Assembly: GCF_008086175.1 (NCBI RefSeq)
Contig: NZ_VSKM01000001.1
Span: 248,001-312,000, forward strand
Reading direction: 5' to 3'
Length of the DNA: 64,000 nt
Origin: Bizionia saleffrena
GTDB taxonomy: Bacteria > Bacteroidota > Bacteroidia > Flavobacteriales > Flavobacteriaceae
Positions within the stretch are counted from its first letter, which is position 1; every line of letters begins with the position of its first letter. This document shows positions 55,485 to 64,000 of this stretch, in pieces. Position numbers and translations under genes: made by a program. The notes under the pieces were generated by a model. It was given only the letters and a program-made list of their open reading frames with translations, was not told where the DNA came from and searched no databases.

Positions 55485-55753
55485 TTTTCACACGATTTGC
55501 CCACAATACCCGATTTAATTAGAGTTTTTGCAATGAATAATATCTCCGAATTCATTTAAAGGTTTAACCTCTACACCTCTCCTATTTTTTAGAACCATAG
55601 CTCTATTAGCTCAAACTTTAATTAGTTTACAGCAACTACACCTTGTGCCTTCTGTTAGCTAACTCGGAAAGCAAATAGTTATTTACGGTAAACCATAATG
55701 GCAACTCAATATATATTCCTATTTTTAAAGATTAAATAAACCTATAGCTATTA

Positions 55754-58700
55754 ATGTCATTATTTCAAACCTCAGTATTAAAGCAACATTTAAGTTTACA
55801 AGATCAAGATGTTATTGCTAAAGCCTACAAAAAATATACTAAGTATTTCTTAAACCCAACCATTCAAGAAAATATACGTGGATCTAAAGAAGAAGAATAT
55901 CAAGGTATATTTCTAACAGAGCTATTTGTAAATATATTGGGTTACACATTAAAACCTAATGCAGACTTTAATTTAGTAGCAGAATATAAAAACCAAAACA
56001 ACGCACGTAAAGCAGATGGCGCAATATTAAATAACGATGTTGCCATTGGTGTAATAGAATTAAAAGGAACAAACACTAAAGATTTAGAGAGCATACGTAA
56101 ACAAGCATTCGATTATAAAGCCAATCAAAAAGGATGCGTATATGTAATAACCTCAAACTTCGAGAAACTACGTTTTTATATAAACGATGCTACAGAGTTT
56201 GAAGAGTTTAACCTTTTCGAATTATCTCCAGAGCGTTTCGCCTTATTTTATTTATGCCTACAAAAAGACAATGTTTTAAATAATAATCCCTTAAAAATAA
56301 AGGAAGCGTCTGTAGTTGTAGAAGAACAGATTACTAAGCAATTTTATAAAGATTATTCTTTATTTAAAAGAGAGCTATTTAGAGATTTAGTAAAACGTAA
56401 TGTAAAAAGAATTAAAACTGAAGCGTTATCGCGTGCAAACCAATCGCAGTTAACAGAAGTAGAAAACGAAGACGAAAAAGCAGAACAGCTTAAACTAGAA
56501 AAAAATGTTAAACTAACATTATTCAAAAAGTCTCAAAAACTAATAGACCGTTACCTCTTTATATTCTTTGCAGAAGATCGTGGATTGTTACCACCAAACA
56601 GCACACAGCAAATATTAGACAAATGGAAAGATGATGTAGCTTTTGGCGACGATAGACCGCTTTACATACTCTTTAAACAATACTTTAATTTCTTAGATCA
56701 AGGAAGAAAAGGCACAACTAGTAGAGCCGAAATATACGCCTACAATGGTGGTTTGTTTAAAGAAGACAAAGTGTTAGATAGCTTAGAAATAGACAACCAA
56801 TTACTTTACAAACACACCAAACAATTAGCAGCTTACGATTTTGAAAGCCAAGTAGATGTTAATATTCTTGGGCATATTTTTGAAAACTCACTAAACGAAA
56901 TTGAAAGCGTTAATGCCGAAATTGAAGGTGGCGATTTTGATAAACAAACATCCAAACGAAAAAAAGATGGCGTATTCTACACCCCAAAATACATTACCAA
57001 ATACATAGTAGAAAATACAATAGGTAAACTTTGCGACGAAAAGAAAATTGAACTCGATTTTAAAGAAGAAGAATATTTTAAAGGCAGAAAAAACAGAAAT
57101 AAAGCAACTATTACAAATTTAGTTGTAATACTAGATACTTATAGAGATTGGTTGCTACAACTAACTATTTGCGATCCTGCTTGTGGTTCTGGTGCTTTCC
57201 TTAACCAAGCATTAGACTTCTTAATAAAAGAACACACCTATATAGATGAGTTAAAAACAAAAGTATTAGGTGGTGGTTTACAGTTTCCAGATATAGAAAA
57301 CACCATCTTAGAAAACAATATTTATGGTGTAGACCTTAATGAAGAATCTGTAGAAATTGCCAAACTATCCTTATGGCTACGTACAGCACAACCACGACGT
57401 AAATTAAACGATTTAAGTAGTAATATTAAATGTGGTAATAGTTTAATAGATAGTAAAGCCGTTGCAGGCGATAAAGCCTTTAATTGGGAAGAACAATTTC
57501 CTAAAGTATTTGAAAAAGGTGGTTTTGATGTGATTATTGGGAATCCGCCTTATGTTTTTACTCGTGGAAATACTCATTTTGAATTAATGAACGAATACAT
57601 ATGGAAAAGGTATGTGTATAATTCGGGGAAAATTAATTTATATAGCGTATTTATGGAGCTATCTATGAATTGTTTGTTGAAGGAAAATGGATATTTAGGA
57701 TTTATTACACCTGAAACTTTTATTAGAACAAGTACTTATCAAGATATTAGGAATTTTTTAATTGAAAGTAAGTTAATTAATGAAGTTCATATATACGGTA
57801 TGGGTGTTTTTGAGAATGTTACAGCTGAAACCGTCACGTTAATAGTTCAAAATAAGTATGTAAATAACAATAAAGTTTATTTTTATAAATATGATGATTT
57901 AGAAAATAAGTCTGTTTTTCAAGAAGAACAGTTTTCATTTAGGGAAACACCGCAAAATAGATTCTTATATGGAAGTGATTCTGGTGAAAAACAAATTTTT
58001 GATAAAATGAAATTGAACTCAAATTTTGTTTTAGGTGATGTTATAGACGTAAGAAATGGGATTGCTACGAAGTCAGGAAAAAATAGTTTTATTTCAGATA
58101 ATAAAGTTAATGATGATTATAAAAAGTTGTTAGAATCACCTGATTTGTCAAGGTATGGTTTCATTTGGCCAAATAAATATATTAATTATAATCCTGAGGT
58201 ATTACATCGACCAAGAAAAGAAGAAACTTTTTTAGCTGATAAGATATTACTTCAGAGAGTGTCATCTAGATTGATTTGCTCTTTAGATGTTGATTCATTT
58301 TACACATTTAATTCTATAAATAATTTAGTCGTAAAAGATGATAATGTTACTTTGAATTATATATTGGGTATTCTAAATTCTAAGCTAATGGACTTTTTTT
58401 ATCGTAAAAACTATTCTTTAGATGCAGGTTTTACAATAACAGTTACTAAAGCAAATTTAGACTCACTTCCGATTGTTATTATAGATTCAAAACTGTTTGA
58501 AGATAGCGTAAGTAATATAGTTGAAAGTAATAGAGGTAAGAATAAATTAAATTTAAAATTTCAAAAATATCTTCAAGGGAAATTCAGTTTAGAAAAACTA
58601 TCAAAAAAACTACAGAACTGGTACGAGTTAGAGTTTGGAGACTTCATAAAAGAGTTAAACAAAGCCATAAAAGCAAATAACAAACTACGTATAAAAGAAG

Positions 58701-58888
58701 ATTTACAAGAAGTAACAGAACTAACCAAAAAAGACGAGTTTGAGTGGTTAGACCTTTTTGAAGAAAACAAGCAAAAAGCACAAGCGCTACAAACCCAAAT
58801 TAACCAAACTGATAAAGAAATAGACCAAATGGTTTATGAGTTGTATGGGTTGACTGAGGATGAAATTGTAATAGTTGAAAACTCTTAA
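55754..58888 (+). CDS. Type IIG-like restriction endonuclease-methylase fusion
   Basis: 1044 residues. N-terminal PD-(D/E)XK-like nuclease: KADGAI (D88) and VIELKG (E102, K104). Middle: GVFYTPKYI (406-414, motif X), CDPACGSGAFL (473-483, motif I), YGVDLNEESV, and GNPPYVF (596-602, motif IV of N6-adenine methylases). C-terminal about 300 residues form the target-recognition region. One protein both modifies and cuts, as in Eco57I-like enzymes. It is followed by two tightly linked genes. It lies outside the tRNA element, just beyond attR. Confidence 0.88.
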   Translation: MSLFQTSVLKQHLSLQDQDVIAKAYKKYTKYFLNPTIQENIRGSKEEEYQGIFLTELFVNILGYTLKPNADFNLVAEYKNQNNARKADGAILNNDVAIGVIELKGTNTKDLESIRKQAFDYKANQKGCVYVITSNFEKLRFYINDATEFEEFNLFELSPERFALFYLCLQKDNVLNNNPLKIKEASVVVEEQITKQFYKDYSLFKRELFRDLVKRNVKRIKTEALSRANQSQLTEVENEDEKAEQLKLEKNVKLTLFKKSQKLIDRYLFIFFAEDRGLLPPNSTQQILDKWKDDVAFGDDRPLYILFKQYFNFLDQGRKGTTSRAEIYAYNGGLFKEDKVLDSLEIDNQLLYKHTKQLAAYDFESQVDVNILGHIFENSLNEIESVNAEIEGGDFDKQTSKRKKDGVFYTPKYITKYIVENTIGKLCDEKKIELDFKEEEYFKGRKNRNKATITNLVVILDTYRDWLLQLTICDPACGSGAFLNQALDFLIKEHTYIDELKTKVLGGGLQFPDIENTILENNIYGVDLNEESVEIAKLSLWLRTAQPRRKLNDLSSNIKCGNSLIDSKAVAGDKAFNWEEQFPKVFEKGGFDVIIGNPPYVFTRGNTHFELMNEYIWKRYVYNSGKINLYSVFMELSMNCLLKENGYLGFITPETFIRTSTYQDIRNFLIESKLINEVHIYGMGVFENVTAETVTLIVQNKYVNNNKVYFYKYDDLENKSVFQEEQFSFRETPQNRFLYGSDSGEKQIFDKMKLNSNFVLGDVIDVRNGIATKSGKNSFISDNKVNDDYKKLLESPDLSRYGFIWPNKYINYNPEVLHRPRKEETFLADKILLQRVSSRLICSLDVDSFYTFNSINNLVVKDDNVTLNYILGILNSKLMDFFYRKNYSLDAGFTITVTKANLDSLPIVIIDSKLFEDSVSNIVESNRGKNKLNLKFQKYLQGKFSLEKLSKKLQNWYELEFGDFIKELNKAIKANNKLRIKEDLQEVTELTKKDEFEWLDLFEENKQKAQALQTQINQTDKEIDQMVYELYGLTEDEIVIVENS

Positions 58889-58890
58889 CT

Positions 58891-59442
58891 ATGAATACAA
58901 ATACATTTAGAGGTGTTTTAGACTACCTAACTTTAACAAAAAAAAGCACTACTATTAACTCTTGGTTGTTGGGTATAAATTCTGCAATTCTCTTATTTCT
59001 TATAAATAATTTATTACAACCTACAGATGTTTTTAAGTTATTAGTTACAAGTAACATATATTTTAAAATTGTCTATTTTATATTATTTATCTGGCTATCC
59101 TTAAATGTGATTGTTTTAATAATGTATTCATACAGAGAAAAAGTGTTATCCTTAACAATTGAAGATAAATATTATAGGTTAAAGTCATTTATCTCATATA
59201 TGGATAATATTAAAAAAATTTCTGAAGAAGAATTACTAGACACCGATATGTTCAAGGTTTCTGAGCTCACAGTTAGTGAAAGTACAAGAGTTGTTTTAGA
59301 TGAATATGTAGGTGAGATAATTCGTTATTCTCAGTCAATATTAAAATGGTCTAACAAAAGACTTTTAATTTATAAGTTTATAATACTTGCCTCAATCCCA
59401 TTGCTAATCGCTTGTTTAATTGTAGCCTTTAGTTATTTGTAA
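58891..59442 (+). CDS. Membrane protein linked to the restriction gene
   Basis: 183 residues. Hydrophobic segments at about 22-42 and 57-82, and at about 157-182, separated by a charged helical region (about 85-150) with a YSQSILKWSNKR segment just before the last helix. The 2-bp gap from the restriction gene shows one operon. The design (N-terminal helix pair, cytosolic helices, C-terminal helix) recalls small membrane effectors of anti-phage systems such as Pycsar or SLATT proteins, but no cyclase gene is present, so this is only a resemblance. Confidence 0.6.
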   Translation: MNTNTFRGVLDYLTLTKKSTTINSWLLGINSAILLFLINNLLQPTDVFKLLVTSNIYFKIVYFILFIWLSLNVIVLIMYSYREKVLSLTIEDKYYRLKSFISYMDNIKKISEEELLDTDMFKVSELTVSESTRVVLDEYVGEIIRYSQSILKWSNKRLLIYKFIILASIPLLIACLIVAFSYL

Positions 59443-59457
59443 TACACAGTTAATTTT

Positions 59458-59817
59458 ATGAAGAAAGTAGAAAAATATGATTTTGAATTAAACCTTGAGT
59501 TTGAAGGAGCTAAAAATCCATCAGAAGCATTTAGTCAATTATCTAGTTTTTACGATAAGCTATTAGCTTTTGACAAGCATATAGTATATAATATATCTGT
59601 TGACGCTAAAATGGAGTATGACTTAGTTGATATTCAATTTGAGTCTATCCTAACAAAAATAAAGCAAGTATTTGTAAATGTGCCGGATGATGTATTAAAA
59701 GATGTGCTAAATCCTACTGCTTGGATCGGTCATTTATTAGTCTATATTAAACATAGAACATTAAAAGCTGTAGAAAATAAGAAAAAAACATTTAATAGGT
59801 TGAAGAAAAGAAGATGA
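59458..59817 (+). CDS. Unknown small protein of the restriction operon
   Basis: 119 residues, starting MKKVEKYDFELNLEFEGAK, acidic to basic, ending in a Lys/Arg tail (KKKTFNRLKKRR). No signal peptide or membrane helix apart from a weak hydrophobic stretch WIGHLLVYIK. Not recognised. It lies 15 bp after the membrane gene and ends before a strong terminator, so the three genes form one transcript. Confidence 0.55.
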   Translation: MKKVEKYDFELNLEFEGAKNPSEAFSQLSSFYDKLLAFDKHIVYNISVDAKMEYDLVDIQFESILTKIKQVFVNVPDDVLKDVLNPTAWIGHLLVYIKHRTLKAVENKKKTFNRLKKRR

Positions 59818-59860
59818 AAAAACAAAAATATAGAGTGTAAATCTTTTTTTGTTCAGAAAT

Positions 59861-59899
59861 AAAAGGTCCGTAATGTTGAAACATTACGGACCTTTTTTT
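59861..59899 (+). terminator. Strong terminator of the restriction operon
   Basis: AAAAGGTCCGTAATGTT, GAA, ACATTACGGACCTTTTTTT: a 15-16-bp near-perfect stem with seven T. Confidence 0.92.
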
Positions 59900-60120
59900 A
59901 AAAGCGATTTTTGTCAAGTAAAATTTTAATCGTGCAAACTTTTCTCGTTTTATACCGAAAATTTCAAAGCGCTAATATTTATCATTTTATGATGAAACAA
60001 ACTAGCATAGATTTCAGCCTAAATAGCATAATAATCGTAAAAGTTATATACATCCAAATTTATAATGGTAGTGACCATACCCTTAATTTGAGTACGCTTT
60101 TGGCAGTAAAAACTACTTGC

Positions 60121-60507
60121 TTAAACTCTATGCACAACGTTCCTTAGTTTTTGGGTCACGTCTGTCGCTAATTGTTCTAATTTGTTGTTTTCAATAGCCA
60201 TCATAGAGGCTTTAGGATTTACAGCTGCCACTTCAATCTTGCCTTCGCTTTTTTCTTGAACAATAACATTACAAGGCAGCATAGTGCCCACTTTATCCTC
60301 TGCCTGTAAAGCTTTGTGCGCATACTCTGGATTACAGGCTCCGAGAATACTATATTTTCTAAAATCAATATCCAGCTTGTTTTTTAAAGTGTTTTTGATG
60401 TCTATTTCAGTCAATACGCCAAATCCTTCTTTTTTAAGTTCGTCCTTTACTTTTAACACAACGTCTTCAAAAGTGCCCGTTACTGTTTTACTAATGTGAT
60501 ATTTCAT
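60121..60507 (-). CDS. DUF302 protein
   Basis: About 128 residues from the ATG at 60507 (MKYHISKTVTG); an upstream start adds 18 residues outside the family. Matches DUF302: FEDVVLKVKDELKKEGFGVLTEIDI, YSILGACNPEYAHKALQ, LLPCNVIVQEK-like region (MLPCNVIV). Found with stress or metal genes in many bacteria; the biochemical role is unknown. Divergent from dps with about 366 bp between. Confidence 0.8.
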   Translation of the reverse strand: MKYHISKTVTGTFEDVVLKVKDELKKEGFGVLTEIDIKNTLKNKLDIDFRKYSILGACNPEYAHKALQAEDKVGTMLPCNVIVQEKSEGKIEVAAVNPKASMMAIENNKLEQLATDVTQKLRNVVHRV

Positions 60508-60873
60508 AGTTATATATTTTAAAGTTTCCCATAATTGCAGAAATCGTTTGCTTGATTTCACTTGTAATATACCGCCTAATTTAAAGGATTAAAATGACTA
60601 AGGTCAGTCTATAAGTAGACGACTGAAATATTCTAAATTCTAAACTGATCCTAGGTATCACATTTTATTTGTATCATACTTATGTTTGAGCCAAATTGTG
60701 CTGTCAAGCTAAAAATTTTGTTACTTCAGAATATTATGAGATAAAATTATAATTTCAAACTTGAATGTGTTAAAGTCTAAATGCTAAAAAAATAAAAAAC
60801 ACCATTGTGACTGACCTGCGTCATTCCTAATTGTAAAAGTTGTGTCTATGTTTACTTCAAAATAAAAAAAAAC
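60508..60873. other. Intergenic region between DUF302 and dps
   Basis: 366 bp, no gene. Contains AGGTCAGT and TGACTGACCT (inverted, about 200 bp apart), otherwise nothing distinct. Promoters for both divergent genes must lie here. Confidence 0.45.
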
Positions 60874-61341
60874 ATGGAAAATTTAGTAGGAATAGACAGA
60901 GAAAAAGCAGTAAAACTAGTTGTTAAACTAAATATGTTATTGGCAGATTACGAAGTGTTCTATCAAAACCTGAGAGGGCTGCATTGGAATATAAAAGGCA
61001 AGGAATTTTTTGAATTGCATAAGAAATTTGAAGAATTGTATAAAGATGCTTTTGAAAAAATAGATGAGATTGCGGAACGTATCCAAACACTTGAAGGGGT
61101 TCCATTACATACTTATACCGATTTTCTGGAAATGTCCGATATTAAAGAAGAAAAGAATATTATTAACGGGCCTAAAGGTATTGAAATTGTTGTGAGCAAT
61201 TTCAGCATCTTGGTCAAAAAAGAACGTAGTATTCTTTCTCAGGCCGCCGATGCAGAAGATGAAGGCACCGTTAGCTTAATGAGCGAATACATTTCTGAAA
61301 CAGAGAAAACGTTGTGGATGCTGAACTCTTACTTAACGTAA
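60874..61341 (+). CDS. dps: Dps-family ferritin-like DNA-protection protein
   Basis: 155 residues. The Dps ferroxidase ligands are visible with the standard spacing: H37 (GLHWNI), H49 (ELHKKF), D64 and E68 (EKIDEIAERI), i.e. 12, 15 and 4 residues apart. It forms a dodecameric shell that binds Fe2+ and uses H2O2, protecting DNA. It lies in a stress cluster with DUF302 and OsmC. Confidence 0.93.
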   Translation: MENLVGIDREKAVKLVVKLNMLLADYEVFYQNLRGLHWNIKGKEFFELHKKFEELYKDAFEKIDEIAERIQTLEGVPLHTYTDFLEMSDIKEEKNIINGPKGIEIVVSNFSILVKKERSILSQAADAEDEGTVSLMSEYISETEKTLWMLNSYLT

Positions 61342-61500
61342 TCTCTTGACATAGCTAATACCATTTTTACTATTAATTTAGTGAATAACCTCGTATGCAA
61401 GCCAACCTAAATATGTGTTTAAGGGAAGGTTTTAGGCTTGTATGCGAAGTTTTAAATATGAGTTAATTAAAAAAACAAAAACGGATAAAACAGATATAGT

Positions 61501-61923
61501 ATGGCCGAAATTATAGCGAAGATTGGAAAAGAAAAATATGAAACCACCTTAACTGCCGGAAAGCATAAAATTATAGCCGATGAACCATTAACAGTCGGCA
61601 AAGATAAAGGACCAACACCCTATGATCTTTTATTGATGGCTTTGGGTAGTTGTGTAGCAATGACCCTTAGAATGTACGCCGATCGTAAAAAATGGGATTT
61701 GCAAGAGGTACAGGTGGTTCTAAATCAAAATAGAGCCCACGCAAAAGATTGTGGCGATTGTGAATCTAAGGAAGGCTTTGTGCATACTATAAAAAAAGAA
61801 ATAAAATTGGTTGGCAATTTAGATGATACACAGCGTTTACGCTTAATCGAAATTTCGGATAGATGTCCTGTTAACAAAACACTTTTAGGAGAAATTAAGA
61901 TTACAACAACCGAGTTGACTTAG
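61501..61923 (+). CDS. OsmC-family peroxide reductase
   Basis: 140 residues. GPTPYDLLLMALGSCVAMTLRMYA holds the first conserved Cys and DRCPVNKTL the second. Additional CGDC and HAKDCGDCESKE Cys are noted in the middle. Belongs to the YhfA-like/OsmC branch. Situated 159 bp after dps. Confidence 0.87.
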   Translation: MAEIIAKIGKEKYETTLTAGKHKIIADEPLTVGKDKGPTPYDLLLMALGSCVAMTLRMYADRKKWDLQEVQVVLNQNRAHAKDCGDCESKEGFVHTIKKEIKLVGNLDDTQRLRLIEISDRCPVNKTLLGEIKITTTELT

Positions 61924-62039
61924 AAGTCATTTAGACGTATTGTTTGGAACCGAGATATTAAGATGAAAAATGTGAAAATCGTAGGTAAAAGAAAAAGTCT
62001 GAAAGACTTCATAATATAAGATCTTACTAACCCTTCTTT

Positions 62040-62440
62040 TTAATATAATTTCCCAGCTTTCATAGATTTACACATCTTTTCAACTGGATATATATGAATA
62101 TTATCTAAAATGAATTGATATCTTATAAGTCGCTCTTGGAGATTTGATATTAAGAGGAGAAAACATCGTTTTCGGGTTATTTGCTCTCCGCCTTTTTTAA
62201 GATGTCACGCTCCATTGTTACATTCTTTAATTCTTTCTTTAGCGCTTTGAGTTCTTGAGTTTCAAGAGATAATTCCTTCTTTTTTGAAAAATCTCCGGAT
62301 TTCAACTTGTATTTGCGTTTCCAACGTCCAACGATACTCAGACTTAAACCTTAATCCTTACTAACTTGTTTTGTCTTAATGCCAGAATTTAATAGTTCTA
62401 CTATCATAACTTTAAATTCATTATCATCCTTTTTTAACAT
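62040..62440 (-). pseudogene. Decayed IS3-family transposase (OrfA plus OrfB fragment)
   Basis: OrfA starts at 62440 (MLKKDDNEFKVMIVELLNSG) and is interrupted by an in-frame TAA about 29 codons in (QVSKD*GLSLSIV), where relatives read through. It continues to MERDILKK near the point of programmed frameshift. A remnant of OrfB (YPVEKMCKSMKAGKLY) follows in another frame and ends at a stop near 62040. So the element is dead. An AAGTGTCTACCTTTAATG end-like segment is near 62475-62495. Confidence 0.7.
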
Positions 62441-62509
62441 AAATCAACTATAAGTTCATAACCTGATAAAAAACGTCACATTAAAGGTAGACACTTGTTT
62501 TATAGGGGG

Positions 62510-62637
62510 CAATACATTACCCTTTGCGACTTACTAATGCTTCTAGGCGTTACCCCAGCGCATAAGGGACTTGCACCCTCTAGATTAATTACTTACTTTG
62601 CTGTAAGTTAAAGATGCCCATACTGGCCACACACACA
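62510..62637 (-). mobile_element. Group II intron 5' fragment (domain I part), truncated by IS3 remnant
   Basis: On the minus strand it begins GTGTGTGTGGCC at 62637 (group II introns begin GUGYG) and contains AGGGTGCAAGTCCCT, a hairpin typical of domain I, then GTAACGCCTAGAAGC. It has no reverse-transcriptase gene. It stops where the IS3-type sequence begins. Assignment is by pattern. Confidence 0.45.
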
Positions 62638-62817
62638 ACGTATAAAAAAAATTGCTTGATCACTGCCGACTTACGTAACTCCTCACGGATTTTCTATTTG
62701 GTTTTCACTTGCTTACTTTAGTGCTTAACCACGCCAATAAACATACACAAGTACGTTATGCACAAACTAAAAACCGAACTTGACATTAAAATTGAATAAC
62801 CAAAAAAGATAAATATT

Positions 62818-63585
62818 ATGAAAAAAGCTACTTTACTATTAACACTTCTACTTATCTCAACTTTTGGATTTTCTCAAAATAAGGGAATCGCCGAAAGTCA
62901 AATGGTGCTTGATTCTAATTCAATTGACATAATAGTAAAAGACCAAGATAATAAACCAATACCAATCCCTGAAAAGGGTACTTTGATTGACCAAATGAAT
63001 AAATTGGAACTTGAATATATGAATTTAAAAGCAAATGAAGTTCAGAATAGTTTTGCCAAACAAGATTTATCTAAACTGAAAACAAAAGAAGAGGTTTTTC
63101 AAATGTATATTGCTTACTTAGAAAAAAGTATACAATCTGATAGCAATGAAACACCTAAAACAAAAACTAAAGATCACGATCTATTAAAACATTTCCGGGT
63201 TCCAAGAGCTAAAATAAAAAACAATATAGATGAAGCATTTGTGAGAAGGTTTAGTTCTTTAAAAGAATTTCCAGAAAGTAATCGACCCTTAAGAAAAATT
63301 GGAAAAGACTCTTTGATTGACCAAGTGAATAACTCTGAATTTGAATATCTGAATTTAAAAGCAAATGACATTCAAAATAGTTTTGCCAAACAAGATTTAT
63401 CTAAACTGAAAACAAAGGAGGAAATTTACAAAGCATATAGCGCTTACTTGAAAAAGAAAATTAAGGAAGAAAAAACAAAAATAAAGAAAGCGATTTATTA
63501 TGGTTCAGCAAGAAGCAATAAGCAAACAATAAAGGCTAACGATCAAAATATTAACACTTCTAGGCCGAATAAAAAGGAACAATAA
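62818..63585 (+). CDS. Secreted protein with an internal duplication, flanked by intron ends
   Basis: 255 residues with a signal peptide (MKKATLLLTLLLISTFGFSQ). Two near-identical segments of about 50 residues: about 58-108 (LIDQMNKLELEYMNLKANE... NSFAKQDLSKLKTKEE) and about 161-211 (LIDQVNNSEFEYLNLKAND... NSFAKQDLSKLKTKEE). DNA is also nearly identical in that segment, so the duplication is recent. No family recognised. Lys-rich, mostly helical. Confidence 0.65.
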   Translation: MKKATLLLTLLLISTFGFSQNKGIAESQMVLDSNSIDIIVKDQDNKPIPIPEKGTLIDQMNKLELEYMNLKANEVQNSFAKQDLSKLKTKEEVFQMYIAYLEKSIQSDSNETPKTKTKDHDLLKHFRVPRAKIKNNIDEAFVRRFSSLKEFPESNRPLRKIGKDSLIDQVNNSEFEYLNLKANDIQNSFAKQDLSKLKTKEEIYKAYSAYLKKKIKEEKTKIKKAIYYGSARSNKQTIKANDQNINTSRPNKKEQ

Positions 63586-63597
63586 AGTCAGTGCATA

Positions 63598-63676
63598 ATC
63601 GAATAAACGGGTGACCATCGAGTAATAGCCAGCGCGCCTCTCACACCACATACGTACGGGTCTTATATGCGGCGAT
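63598..63676 (-). mobile_element. Group II intron 3' fragment (domains V-VI)
   Basis: On the minus strand CCGCATA...CCGTACGTATGTGG forms a domain V-like hairpin, followed by GTGTGAGAGGCGCGCTGGC and a 3' end resembling the ...YTCGAT end of group II introns near 63598. The remaining intron would lie to the right, but no reverse transcriptase is seen up to 64000. Assignment is by motif, moderate. Confidence 0.45.
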
Positions 63677-64000
63677 AATAATCACTACATACCCTAAGAG
63701 CATCGCAAAATCTAACCATCTACCTCAAAACACCAACAAGTATTTACACCCAAAATAGATGCTTTTTCTTCTTTAAATAACAACTCCCCCACATTTACAC
63801 CTTTTACAATAAAAAGGAATAAGTTATTTATATATTGGATGCGCTATTAGTTTATCGTATTTTATACTCATTGTGTACTTTTAGTAATTGTTATTAATAA
63901 CTTTTTGAATAGAGAATTAACATCTATAAAACTCATAAAAAAATTGGTTTTATGCTCACATAACTGAGTTACCAACAAGCTAAAAAACGAATTAATTACC
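63677..64000. other. Right edge, no gene seen
   Basis: 324 bp of AT-rich sequence with no open frame of note. A few short direct T/A tracts only. Confidence 0.45.

Noticed and set aside
55343-55555. Open frame across attR on the minus strand
   Set aside because: It covers the att repeat and a terminator hairpin, so it is a chance frame.
59818-60120. Possible third att copy that would make the restriction operon part of a tandem element
   Set aside because: I looked for the GAATCCAGTCGAGG core downstream and did not find it.
62633-62765. True integron attC site
   Set aside because: ACAACGTA and TACGTTATG are inverted, but the core-site pattern is imperfect and no integron integrase is present.

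Overview
The window is AT-rich chromosomal DNA from a member of the Bacteroidetes, most likely a marine-type Flavobacteriaceae. The evidence is the Bacteroidetes promoter architecture (TTG, 18-20 bp, TAnnTTTG) found before several genes, a type IX secretion sorting domain, a Bacteroidetes-style curli cluster, DUF3078 and other family-specific genes, a type II-C CRISPR locus with a very large Cas9, and a type III glutamine synthetase.

Layout. 1-3400: membrane-anchored HTH regulator, outer-membrane barrel, OMPLA-type phospholipase. 3771-13241: complete type II-C CRISPR-Cas locus (cas1, cas2, a 45-spacer array, cas9 on the opposite strand, divergent tracrRNA). 13340-18400: methyltransferase, M23 peptidase, Cys-rich secreted protein, Na+/solute symporter, OsmC protein, then a decayed RAYT transposase and a compound microsatellite. 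18406-30900: metabolism and housekeeping (IcmF-type mutase, catalase, DUF4197, metal-receptor protein, pyrF, prfA, lysoplasmalogenase-like, DUF3078, purM). 30990-37443: curli operon csgA-csgB-csgE-csgF-csgG plus a propeller lipoprotein. 37665-41055: divergent GSIII/GSII glutamine synthetase pair. 41136-46523: Na+/Ca2+ exchanger, BlaI/M56 sensor pair with a clear operator region, secreted endonuclease I.

47292-55437: tRNA-Arg(ACG) with a compact integrated element of about 8.1 kb, bounded by a 49-bp direct repeat of the tRNA 3' part. It encodes an integrase, a small HTH protein, a P4-type primase/helicase, a primase-like Zn/toprim protein and accessory genes. It carries 24-bp repeats just inside each end (candidate integrase arm sites) and two inverted clusters of 9-bp iterons bracketing the replication operon, reminiscent of the ori/crr arrangement of P4-like satellites. 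No capsid or conjugation genes are seen.

55754-59817: three tightly linked genes (type IIG-like restriction-methylase, a membrane protein, an unknown protein) that look like a defence operon just outside the element. 60121-61923: stress genes (DUF302, Dps, OsmC). 62040-63680: debris of an IS3-family element and two group II intron terminal fragments flanking a secreted-protein gene that contains an internal duplication.

The most interesting items are the fourfold GKYW-type repeat insertion in Cas9 between HNH and RuvC-III, the P4-like tRNA-Arg element with paired iterons, the intron-flanked gene cassette, and the R-M-linked membrane/unknown gene pair. All calls were made by reading sequence and family knowledge; no database search was run.
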